Positions 7,501 to 13,644 of a stretch of DNA of 13,644 bases are shown here, piece by piece (the first letter of the stretch is position 1; the number at the start of each line of letters is the position of its first letter). The stretch spans positions 1 through 13,644 of the forward strand of contig JBDUDA010000052.1 of assembly GCA_040003205.1 (NCBI GenBank), in the 5' to 3' direction. Under the pieces are notes generated by a model. That model was not told the DNA's origin. It made no database searches and saw nothing but the letters and a program-made list of their open reading frames with translations. Position numbers and translations under genes: made by a program. The stretch is from JALYIM01 sp040003205. Lineage in GTDB: Bacteria > Acidobacteriota > Terriglobia > Terriglobales > Acidobacteriaceae.

Positions 7501-8104
7501 GATGCTCACGAGCTTGCACCACATCTCCAGATTGCTGATAGGCGCGTGACATCCCGAATTGCGCGGAGACATGCAAAGGATTCAACTTGATGGCGTGCTG
7601 GAACGCGTCAATAGCCTGGGGAAACTGCTTCAGTTGGGAATTTACTGTTCCGAGAAAATACCATGTGTCAGCATCATCAGGATCAATTTCGATGACGTGG
7701 TGGAAGGCCGCGATAGCCCGCTCAGCTTCACTGCTGTTCTTGTAAAGCAGGCCAAGGTTGTACCACGCCTGCGGGTCTTTAGGGTCTTGTTTGACTGCGT
7801 TTTCGATGAGCTGTTTAGCGGGGTCAACTCGTCCTAAATTCAATAAAGCGATGCCTTGATTCAAGCTGGCGATTCGAAGAGCTGGATCCAGAGCGACTGC
7901 TTGTTCAAAAGCCTTGAGCGCCTTCTCGAACAGCTGCTGATTCATGTAGGCCGCGCCAAGATTGTTAAGCCGGGCGGCCTCGATGGAATTCTCGCTTTTC
8001 GCTTTAGCGTTTTGCTGGGGCGATGCCGCAAGTAGCAAAAGAGCCGCAACTGCGACCAACACAGCGGCACCCACACCAACAAATTTCGACGAATATCTCT
8101 TCAC
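4577..8104 (-). CDS. TPR / FG-GAP (VCBS) / ASPIC-UnbV protein with large uncharacterised C-terminal module
   Basis: 1175-residue exported or membrane-anchored protein of unknown biochemical function, last gene of the three-gene operon. Residues ~8-28 are a single hydrophobic signal/anchor segment with no lipobox Cys. Five 34-residue TPRs follow at ~43-212. Seven FG-GAP/VCBS repeats have Ca-loop motifs near 281-289, 334-342, 384-392, 464-472, 514-522, 564-572 and 621-629 (DYDGDGKLD, DYDNDGYTD and so on), probably a seven-bladed propeller. The fourth, DYNNDRAVD, lacks the usual Gly. An ASPIC/UnbV domain occupies ~651-738 (LLWPTG motif). Residues ~740-1175 are a further module I cannot assign to a named domain, starting CPTLFVWDGKHYELVADVLG and ending with VEPLPFRGMGSYPYP. 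The start is GTG at 8102-8104, preceded by GGAGG. An upstream TTG at 8209 would overlap the preceding gene by 89 nt and delay the signal segment. The gap to the preceding gene is 16 nt. Confidence 0.85.
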   Translation of the reverse strand: MKRYSSKFVGVGAAVLVAVAALLLLAASPQQNAKAKSENSIEAARLNNLGAAYMNQQLFEKALKAFEQAVALDPALRIASLNQGIALLNLGRVDPAKQLIENAVKQDPKDPQAWYNLGLLYKNSSEAERAIAAFHHVIEIDPDDADTWYFLGTVNSQLKQFPQAIDAFQHAIKLNPLHVSAQFGMSRAYQQSGDVVQAREHLARFQYITQKKLGAAMSLAYGEQGKYSRVEESTAAVMKVESAIPVRFVPETEAAGIVSKANPKKNDDLAAYLAPGACFLDYDGDGKLDIFLPDNGPQGGSALYHNVGGGKFEDATVKAGIDPAQHGIGCTAGDYDNDGYTDLAVSYNGRVLLLHNEKNGTFKDATAQAGIKGDGFNLGVTFVDYDHDGDIDLYITRYAEGDAFDPRKSQSTASSGPGAAMQSAAKVSGMNVMWRNNGDGTFADVTESLALAGVAPSVAAVGTDYNNDRAVDIVSTGWQKSPSSFENPREGAFPLRQLWPPSAPNNSVGLTVLDFDHDGWMDEALTHWQSPGLTLWRNNRGKTFVPIELPKTNWVRAWGVAAFDYDNDGWVDLAAVGETADGSGQVKLFRNLGPDGFKDVSAEVGLDKIILKSPRAIITGDYDGDGATDLLITQNQGPVILLRNEGGNKNHWLRLALKGLNDNKSAIGTKVEVFAGANRQKFEIAGSSGYLGQSSTQLTVGLGETREADVVRLLWPTGVLQDEIQIAGDREQAFMEIDRRGSSCPTLFVWDGKHYELVADVLGAGVIGHWVAPGERNIARPTEYVKVDGNAIREKDGKLSFRLMEPMEEVVYLDQVQLLAVDHPRNVDVYPNEYFASNPPYPSFKVITSRDARPPAAAHDEHGHDVLPDILANHYFGDFDLLPFKGFTKPHSLELDLGAPYDGGALMLLLHGEIEYFTATGMYAADQAGVHATAPYVEALAKSGKWTRVVEDMGFPAGLPRTITADLSGRLPRGTQRIRISTNLQIYWDNILISRSSRGVVPPNAETRVTTVPLQTSELSFHGYPRQIEAQPPGNVQYRYEEVSRTGPYARQSGSYTRYGDVRPLLADSDDKLVIFGSGEGVALEFDPKSLPVLADGWVRDYFFLANGYEKDMDFYAAEGSTVEPLPFRGMGSYPYPAGKSFPLDDSHLNYFLEYNSREVSGNEPLGYSYNYPKP

Positions 8105-8108
8105 TATG

Positions 8109-8113
8109 CCTCC
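8109..8113 (-). promoter_or_regulatory. Ribosome binding site that decides the GTG start at 8104
   Basis: The minus strand reads GGAGG here, 4 nt before the GTG at 8102-8104 and within the 16-nt gap after the upstream stop codon (8121-8123). It favours this GTG over the in-frame TTG at 8209, which lies inside the upstream gene. Confidence 0.7.
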
Positions 8114-8120
8114 ACGCTTT

Positions 8121-9848
8121 CTAATGCTTTTGCCCAGCGAGAACCTTAGGCACCGGGATAGAAGCGCGCTGTTTACGTCCGGCAGGCACGCTGTATGCCC
8201 GGGAAGCAACGATTCCCTTCCCTTCCTGAATCGTCACTGTCTGACCGGCGTTGATGTCGGAGAGCTTATCCACCTGACCGCTCGGCCACTCAATCTGCAT
8301 GGAATCCACTTTCGTCTTTGCCGCTAGTCCAAAAGTTAACACCAGTTCACTCTGCGAAAGGTAGCTCGATCCGCTGCGCACCGTCTTCCATTCTTTGTCT
8401 TCCCCTGCCGCGACGCGGACAACGGCGCCAATGCCGTCCCGGTTAGATTTCGTTCCTACCAATTTCACTCGCAGACTGTGGTTTGTTACGCCTTCGTTGT
8501 GAAAGAGGTAGGCGCGTCCGCCATTGGTGGTCATCAGAACATCCAACGCGCCGTCATTATCGATATCGGCGTAAGCCGCACCATTGGCCACTTTCGGCGC
8601 AGCAAATGCCGTCCCAAGGGCCTGCGTTGTTTCCTCAAACTTTCCATTGTGCAGATTACGAAATACGTGCGGCGGCTCGGCATAACTCACGCGCTTCTGC
8701 ACTCGCTCAATTTCGTTTTCGATATGGCCGTCGGCCACCAGAATGTCGGACCAGCCATCATTATCGTAATCAAAAAAGAAACATCCAAAGCCGAGCGTGA
8801 CCAATGTCGGGCGTCCCACGTCGGAACTCGGCGCCTCATCCACAAAGAGACCGTTACCCTCGTTGTGATAAAGCGAAAGCATCTGATTGGCAAAATTAGT
8901 GATGATTAAACTCGCATGTCCGGAGCGATCATAGTCAGCCGCGTCAGCACCCATTCCCGCGCGGGCGACGCCGTCTTCGCTGAAGGCGATGCCCGCGGAA
9001 ACTCCTTTTTCCTCGAACGTGCCGTCGTGCTTGTTGAGATAAAGCTTATTGGGCTGGGTATCATTCGCCAGCAGGATATCGGGCCATCCATCACCGTTGT
9101 AGTCGAGGATCGCGACCGCAAGACTCTTCGATGTCGCATCGTAAAAATTCGCCTTCTGAGTGACATCTTCAAACTTGCCGTTGCCAAGGTTGTGCCACAA
9201 TCGCGCCGACGATCCTTTGTACGATTCGGGCGTGCAATAGGATTTCCGTGTGCCATCGAGCGTGCAATACAGATCGCCCGGCAACGACCACTGGACATAG
9301 TTCGCGACCACGAGATCAAGCTTGCCGTCGCGATCGTAATCTACCCACGCGGCGCTGGTGGAGAATTCGCTCGGACCCCACAGGCCAGCCGCCTTGGTTA
9401 CATCTGTAAATGTGCCATTCCCATTGTTGCGAAACAGATGATTTTGGCCGAGCGCGCTGATAAAGAGATCGTCGTATCCGTCGTTATCGTAGTCTCCGAC
9501 CGCGACCCCCAAACCGAACATCGAAACGGCCAGTCCAGCCTTGCGTGTCTCATCCGTAAATGTTCCATCATGATTATTGTGGTAAAGCTTCGGCGTAGTC
9601 GCCGGACCGGGATGCCCCGGCCAGTTCTCGCCGTTCACCAGCAGAATATCCGGCCAGCCATCATTGTCGTAATCAATGAAAGCGCATCCCGGACCCATCG
9701 TTTCCGGCAAATACTTTTTCCCGAATGCCGCGTTGTTGTGAGTGAAATGAATTCCGGCTTGCGAAGAAATATCGCGAAACTGAATTCCCTGAGCGCTCAC
9801 CAGGCCGGCGCCAAGCGCAATGAAAATACCAATTGACCCTTTACGCAT
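8121..9848 (-). CDS. Secreted CRTAC1-like FG-GAP/VCBS repeat protein with ASPIC/UnbV domain
   Basis: 575-residue secreted protein, middle gene of the operon. Residues 1-19 form a signal peptide (MRKGSIGIFIALGAGLVSA). Seven FG-GAP/VCBS repeats follow with Asp-rich loops near 59-67, 119-127, 170-178, 249-257, 305-313, 360-368 and 428-436 (for example DYDNDGWPD, DYDNDGYDD). This is the integrin-like Ca-binding loop pattern and fits a seven-bladed beta-propeller. The fifth repeat, DYDRSGHAS, is degenerate. An ASPIC/UnbV domain occupies ~457-542, with GIGAVVRV and IEWPSGQVDKL. Cys195 and Cys205 lie in a loop between repeats 3 and 4 and could form a disulfide. The same order occurs in animal CRTAC1 and in many secreted bacterial proteins; the biochemical role is unknown, most likely binding or adhesion. 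The ATG directly follows the TAA of the upstream cytochrome gene. A GGGAG at 9860-9864, inside that gene and 11 nt away, may serve as ribosome site, so translation is probably coupled. Confidence 0.87.
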   Translation of the reverse strand: MRKGSIGIFIALGAGLVSAQGIQFRDISSQAGIHFTHNNAAFGKKYLPETMGPGCAFIDYDNDGWPDILLVNGENWPGHPGPATTPKLYHNNHDGTFTDETRKAGLAVSMFGLGVAVGDYDNDGYDDLFISALGQNHLFRNNGNGTFTDVTKAAGLWGPSEFSTSAAWVDYDRDGKLDLVVANYVQWSLPGDLYCTLDGTRKSYCTPESYKGSSARLWHNLGNGKFEDVTQKANFYDATSKSLAVAILDYNGDGWPDILLANDTQPNKLYLNKHDGTFEEKGVSAGIAFSEDGVARAGMGADAADYDRSGHASLIITNFANQMLSLYHNEGNGLFVDEAPSSDVGRPTLVTLGFGCFFFDYDNDGWSDILVADGHIENEIERVQKRVSYAEPPHVFRNLHNGKFEETTQALGTAFAAPKVANGAAYADIDNDGALDVLMTTNGGRAYLFHNEGVTNHSLRVKLVGTKSNRDGIGAVVRVAAGEDKEWKTVRSGSSYLSQSELVLTFGLAAKTKVDSMQIEWPSGQVDKLSDINAGQTVTIQEGKGIVASRAYSVPAGRKQRASIPVPKVLAGQKH

Positions 9849-12740
9849 TTATCTGGCTGCTCCCACTGACGCTGTGATCCTGGCCTGAGCTGAAGCCCGA
9901 CGCTTTTCGCGAGCCCCACCACCAGCAGGCTTTCGTTCGTCGCTGATTCCCGGCAAAGAAACCGAGGTATGCTCGTGAATCGCCTGTCGCTCGTTGTTGT
10001 CTTCGGGATTCAGAAGTCGATATGGTCCGGTGATGGCTTGTGCCGACTCGTCCGCCTTAAAACGCATGTAGCGCTGCTGATGCTCGCGTGCCAGCTTCTC
10101 ATCGCCCAATCCGTTGTAGCAAAGCATCAGGTTGTAATGCGCCTGCAAATCCTCTGGATCAATCGCCAGCACCGACTGGATTGTCTTCACGGCGTCGGCG
10201 TATTTCTTTTGCAGAAAGAGAATGCGTCCCAAATCATTCAGCGCAACTCTATCCCTTGGATACTGCGCCAACACTTTGTGAAGATGATCGGCAGCCTCGT
10301 CGTAGCGTCCATCGCTGCGCAGAACACGGGCGTAAAAATAATGAGCGCGCGCCAGCTCAGGACTCAACAGCAACGCCTTCTGGAGGACAACTCGAGCACG
10401 GTCCATATCACCTTCCTGCACCGCCACCCGCCCTAGATTCACCCAGCCGTCAGGATTCTTCGCGTCAACCTCGGTCACCTTCTGAAACGCCGCCTGCGCG
10501 CCTTTCAAATCGCCCTGGAGGAGGAGGCCGATCCCATAGTCATTCCAGCGCTGCCAGTCTTCCGCCTGAAGAACCACTTTCGCCGCCGCCGGCGTCGACC
10601 CATGATCCACGACATCGAGCTCAACTTTGTCCTCGGCCAAAATGATGATCGGGACATCCGGAATCTTTTCCTGTTTTGCTGAAACACCCTGTAACGGCGC
10701 CGTGAAGGAGAATGCCCGGTCGTCATAGTCGGGCGTGACTGCATCGCCAGCAGCCTTGGGGTCGGGCGTTCCAGCAAAGGAAAACTGCGTATTCCACCAG
10801 GCAAACTTGCGATAGCACAGCCGTGCCTGCAGATTAATCTTTGTCCCAGCCTTCTCGGGAATGTGCAATCGATAGTGGACCGTATCCGCAGCGCCCGGAG
10901 GAATCAGATGAACGTACACAACCGAGCGAGTCGCCCAGGCGTTGCGTTTATTGATGCGATGACCGTGCGCGTCAACTTGCAGGGAACGATAAAAATGCGC
11001 ACCTTTCTCGACAGGACCTTTTCCCCCGTCCTCGACCATTCCACTCCAAAAAATATTCTGCCCCTTGTCGTCGGTAGCTTTCAGCTCGAGCCAGGTGTCG
11101 TAAGCGTCCACCGTACCGCCGGGAAAGAAATGTCCGATCTTTTTAGTGCGGACTACCACATCTACGCGAACCGTTTCCCCAAGCCGGACGGTGGGATGAA
11201 CGCGACTGATAGGGGCGGTGACCGGCAACGCTTCTCCCTGACCGGCGCTGGGATTAGTCTTTGCCTCCGCCTCCTCCCCGACGGCAAAGGTTGTGGACGC
11301 TTCACTTTGCGTGGCTGCGCCCGGCTTTAATTCAGCGAGCGCCGGCGATAGCGCGAAAATATCCACGCTGAGAATTTTCTCTTTCAAGAAATTCTCAGTC
11401 AACTTCAGCTGTGGCGCATCTTCGTTGGCAGTAGGAATCGCGGTGTTGGCTCCCGGGAAACGGTGCGAGTGAACGAAGCCGTTCACATTTCCCTGATCTT
11501 GCGAAGGCGTAAGAGGCATATGACAATCAGCACACTGGGCGGGCTTTGCAGGATAATAAAACGAGCGCGCGCCCTGCCCTGACACACCGCTCGCCTGCCA
11601 GTTGTCATACTCGTTGAAGCCGCGAATCCAGCGGTAATGATTGACCGGCACATCGAGATGAACCTTGTGACAACTGGAGCAGAATTCCGCCGTCTGATTG
11701 CGCATAAACGGTTTAAGGAATACTCGCCGATGTGGCTCCGGATTCAACTTGATCAAAAAATCATGCAGCGAGCGCACGACCGGATTCTTGCTGGCCGCCA
11801 ACTCATGTAGTTTGGGATACTCCAGATAAAAATCGCCCTGCCCCATCGTGCTCTTCACGTCCGCAATCGAATGGCACATCATGCAGCCCAAACCCGCCTG
11901 CGATTCCGGACGATGAACAATCTGTTTGATGGGAGTATCCATCAACCCGCTATACAACACCGCCGGATCGTGACACCCGCCGCACCACTTCGACGGCTTG
12001 GTGCCGACGGTGTCCTGCATGTATTCAATGCTCTTGCGATACCACTGATTGTTGAATGAAGAAAAATGATGGACAGAGCTGAACCACTGGTTATAAACGT
12101 CATTGTGGCAGCGCTTGCAGGAATCTGACTCCATGAAAAACTTGCTGGGGATTTTGTCGGCACCGTGAATCTGGGCCGAGCTGGGGAAAAACTCGCCTTG
12201 CGGACCGTCGCCTTCATCGTTCATATTCGCAGGCGGCATCGACGGATTTTCTATTCGAGAGTGGCGCTGCCAACGCGTTTCACGCAAATAGCGCGCGCCG
12301 AAAAAGAGCCCTGCCAGCAATGCCAGACAAATCGCCGTACGCAGGATTGCCGCCACCGTGCCCGGAGACGAACGGCGGCGACCCAACCAGTCCGCCAACA
12401 AAATTCCCGCGCCCGCGAGGGAGGTCGCGATGTGAGCGTAGAGCCAATTCCAATCGCTCCGCGGCGTCCCCGTCTCGATAAGGATCAGGCCTAAAATCGC
12501 GCCGATACCTATCAAGAGCCACCCGGCTCGGGTGGCACCATTTCCTTCGCGCATTGTGCGGATAAAATAAATTAAAAGTAGGACGCTCGCGGTAATGCCC
12601 GCAAGCGCGTGCAGCAAAACAATCGCCGCATAAAAAACATTCGCCTGCGGAAAAGCGTAAAGATAAGCTGCGGAGATCGACAAAAAGACAAGCAGCGCGG
12701 GGAGAAGCTTACGGCCATCGAGGCTTCTAACTCGGGGCAT
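9849..12740 (-). CDS. Membrane-anchored pentaheme c-type cytochrome with C-terminal TPR domain
   Basis: 963-residue protein, first gene of the operon. Five hydrophobic helices lie near residues 12-30, 36-60, 72-91, 99-119 and 128-152. A hydrophilic region that must be extracytoplasmic for haem attachment follows. It holds five CXXCH sites: CKRCH 208-212, CGGCH 253-257, CMMCH 286-290, CSSCH 354-358 and CADCH 403-407. Extra histidines (for example H224, H225, H361, H368, H425) could be distal ligands. The arrangement resembles the cytochrome c554-type multihaem domain. After a low-complexity linker (~470-510) comes a beta-rich domain (~510-660) with GHFFPGGTVDAYDTWLEL, a segment seen in related multihaem proteins. 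Five TPRs in 34-residue register occupy ~727-896, then a basic tail. The likely role is electron transfer at the outer face of the membrane, with the TPRs docking partners; donor and acceptor are unknown. ATG at 12738-12740 has no clear Shine-Dalgarno sequence. TAA abuts the ATG of the next gene. Confidence 0.88.
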   Translation of the reverse strand: MPRVRSLDGRKLLPALLVFLSISAAYLYAFPQANVFYAAIVLLHALAGITASVLLLIYFIRTMREGNGATRAGWLLIGIGAILGLILIETGTPRSDWNWLYAHIATSLAGAGILLADWLGRRRSSPGTVAAILRTAICLALLAGLFFGARYLRETRWQRHSRIENPSMPPANMNDEGDGPQGEFFPSSAQIHGADKIPSKFFMESDSCKRCHNDVYNQWFSSVHHFSSFNNQWYRKSIEYMQDTVGTKPSKWCGGCHDPAVLYSGLMDTPIKQIVHRPESQAGLGCMMCHSIADVKSTMGQGDFYLEYPKLHELAASKNPVVRSLHDFLIKLNPEPHRRVFLKPFMRNQTAEFCSSCHKVHLDVPVNHYRWIRGFNEYDNWQASGVSGQGARSFYYPAKPAQCADCHMPLTPSQDQGNVNGFVHSHRFPGANTAIPTANEDAPQLKLTENFLKEKILSVDIFALSPALAELKPGAATQSEASTTFAVGEEAEAKTNPSAGQGEALPVTAPISRVHPTVRLGETVRVDVVVRTKKIGHFFPGGTVDAYDTWLELKATDDKGQNIFWSGMVEDGGKGPVEKGAHFYRSLQVDAHGHRINKRNAWATRSVVYVHLIPPGAADTVHYRLHIPEKAGTKINLQARLCYRKFAWWNTQFSFAGTPDPKAAGDAVTPDYDDRAFSFTAPLQGVSAKQEKIPDVPIIILAEDKVELDVVDHGSTPAAAKVVLQAEDWQRWNDYGIGLLLQGDLKGAQAAFQKVTEVDAKNPDGWVNLGRVAVQEGDMDRARVVLQKALLLSPELARAHYFYARVLRSDGRYDEAADHLHKVLAQYPRDRVALNDLGRILFLQKKYADAVKTIQSVLAIDPEDLQAHYNLMLCYNGLGDEKLAREHQQRYMRFKADESAQAITGPYRLLNPEDNNERQAIHEHTSVSLPGISDERKPAGGGAREKRRASAQARITASVGAAR

Positions 12741-12807
12741 GGGCGGGAAAATAGATCGGGTGCGGAACGGTTTTCGGCTCTTGGCTGCTGATCGTAGAGA
12801 GTAATTT

Positions 12808-12835
12808 TTTAGAGCATTGAGGCGAAATAGTACAA
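12808..12835 (-). promoter_or_regulatory. Weak candidate promoter of the cytochrome/ASPIC operon
   Basis: In the 123-bp gap upstream of the cytochrome gene the minus strand has TTGTAC (12830-12835, 3 of 6) and TCTAAA (12808-12813, 4 of 6) separated by 16 bp. The leader would be about 60 nt. The match is poor; a start from a promoter further upstream, before or inside the amidase gene, is also possible. No terminator hairpin with a T run is visible after the amidase stop. Confidence 0.2.
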
Positions 12836-12863
12836 AAGCACTAGCTGCGGTCGGGTCGTCTCA

Positions 12864-13644
12864 TCAGGAGTTATGTGGCGGGGGAGGACTCCAACTTCCT
12901 CGCTGCGCTTCCAGTTCAGCCGCAACCGAAAGCATCAGCTCTTCTTCCCATGGACGCGCGACAATTTGCACTCCTATCGGCAATCCTTCGGGCGATTTGC
13001 CGAACGGAACTACCGCACATGGGGTTCCTAACAAATTGAACCACTCGCAGTAGCTCCACGCGTCGAGATATTCGACGATTCTTCCGTCAATCTTCCATTG
13101 CCGCTCACCGTGGTGAAAAGCGGGTATTGAAGCCACCGGACACAACAGAATTTGATACTTTTCCATCTGCGCAAAAACCTTCATGCGCAACACATCGCGC
13201 TGAATCCAGGCATCCAGCAGAGTCTCTCCACTATGGGGAGATTCTTTTGCAACCCAACTGGAAAATTGCTTCAAAATCGGACTGAGGTCCGCCTCATGGC
13301 CCGCAGTCATCGGGCCCAAAAGCATTCCCCCAGCGATTCCGAAAAATTGCCACCACAAGTTTCGCGCTTGTTCGAGTCCATCCGGACGAAATGCCTGCAC
13401 TTCAAATCCCGCCTTGCGGAGCGCATCAGCGGCAGAGCGAATTGCGCTTCGCGTTTCAGGAGTAACCGGGGTTCGTCCATCATCCTCAAAATAACCGACC
13501 GTCAATTTTTTTAGATTCTGCTCGCTCGGCCAACGTACCGGAACCGGAGCGGCGGCGGGATCTCCGTAGTCCGGGCCTTGCATCACCTCGAACATCACTT
13601 TCAAATCGGCGATGGTCCGCGCCATTGGTCCGACGACGCCAGTC
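12864..13644 (-). CDS. Amidase-signature family hydrolase, C-terminal part (truncated by right edge)
   Basis: The frame is open from the right edge to a TGA at 12864-12866, followed at once by a second TGA. About 260 C-terminal residues are seen, roughly half of a usual ~470-500-residue amidase. The enzyme family hydrolyses amide bonds (amidase, GatA-like, FAAH-like). The visible segment starts TGVVGPMARTIADL, the conserved stretch after the core signature. It ends with NLLGTPCAVVPFG, then GLPIGVQIVARPWEEELML, the usual C-terminal signature of the family. The catalytic Ser-cisSer-Lys residues lie upstream, outside the window, so activity cannot be checked and the substrate is unknown. The internal ATG at 13623-13625 is not a plausible start because it falls in the middle of the conserved GPMART motif. 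It lies 123 bp upstream of the cytochrome operon on the same strand, with no obvious functional tie. Confidence 0.85.
   Translation of the reverse strand, partial: TGVVGPMARTIADLKVMFEVMQGPDYGDPAAAPVPVRWPSEQNLKKLTVGYFEDDGRTPVTPETRSAIRSAADALRKAGFEVQAFRPDGLEQARNLWWQFFGIAGGMLLGPMTAGHEADLSPILKQFSSWVAKESPHSGETLLDAWIQRDVLRMKVFAQMEKYQILLCPVASIPAFHHGERQWKIDGRIVEYLDAWSYCEWFNLLGTPCAVVPFGKSPEGLPIGVQIVARPWEEELMLSVAAELEAQRGSWSPPPPHNS

Noticed and set aside
8105..8209. Upstream TTG start for the TPR/ASPIC protein, adding 35 residues
   Set aside because: It would overlap the preceding gene by 89 nt and place an unrelated polar leader before the signal segment; the GTG at 8104 has a GGAGG at good spacing.
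6200..9700. Recurring short motif on the plus strand (variants of CCATCGTTGTCGTAGTC) that looks like dispersed DNA repeats or a degenerate array
   Set aside because: It is the reverse complement of the codons for the D-Y-D-N-D-G Ca loops of the FG-GAP repeats. Spacing is set by the protein repeats and the copies vary at synonymous sites, so this is not CRISPR or a mobile repeat.
8916..9836. 306-codon plus-strand open frame opposite the CRTAC1-like gene
   Set aside because: It is antisense to a clear secreted repeat protein. Its own periodic hydrophobic pattern is the mirror of the Asp-rich repeats; there is no recognisable domain, signal or ribosome site.
12831..12863. Possible terminator after the amidase gene (GCAGCTAGTGC followed by TTTT on the minus strand)
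   Set aside because: Only three base pairs can form in the stem, too few for an intrinsic terminator.

Overview
This 13.6-kb window looks like a chromosomal segment of a soil-type Acidobacteriota bacterium, probably Terriglobia/Koribacter-like. The basis is moderately high GC, secreted multidomain TPR / FG-GAP / ASPIC-UnbV proteins, a multiheme c-type cytochrome fused to TPRs, and a CsxA-type exo-beta-D-glucosaminidase. The lineage is inferred from gene style; there is no rRNA or other taxonomic marker. I saw no phage genes, insertion sequences, CRISPR arrays, tRNAs or rRNAs.

Layout from left to right: (1) At the left edge, the first 25 codons of a minus-strand membrane-anchored protein run out of the window. 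They face the next gene across a ~310-bp divergent intergenic region. (2) 389-3067, plus strand: a secreted GH2 exo-beta-D-glucosaminidase-like enzyme with a recognisable Asp acid/base and Glu nucleophile. (3) 3093-4469, minus strand: a 12-TM APC-family amino acid/polyamine permease, convergent with the glycosidase. (4) 12740 down to 4577, minus strand: a tight three-gene operon. Its genes are a 5-TM, pentaheme cytochrome c with five C-terminal TPRs; a secreted seven-repeat FG-GAP/VCBS protein with a C-terminal ASPIC/UnbV domain (CRTAC1-like); and a 1175-residue protein with signal/anchor, five TPRs, seven FG-GAP repeats, ASPIC/UnbV and a large uncharacterised C-terminal module of ~435 residues. 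The gaps are 0 nt (TAA directly followed by ATG) and 16 nt. (5) 12864-13644, minus strand: the C-terminal half of an amidase-signature enzyme cut by the right edge.

The most interesting part is the three-gene operon, about 8.2 kb. Every product should act at or outside the cytoplasmic membrane. The first carries redox centres, the other two carry putative Ca-binding beta-propellers, and the first and third carry TPR scaffolds. This suggests an envelope complex built around a multiheme cytochrome. The biochemical role is not known to me, and any link to electron transfer with extracellular partners is inference. The glycosidase and the permease could serve in amino-sugar/polymer use and nitrogenous nutrient uptake, but nothing in the sequence ties them to the cytochrome operon.
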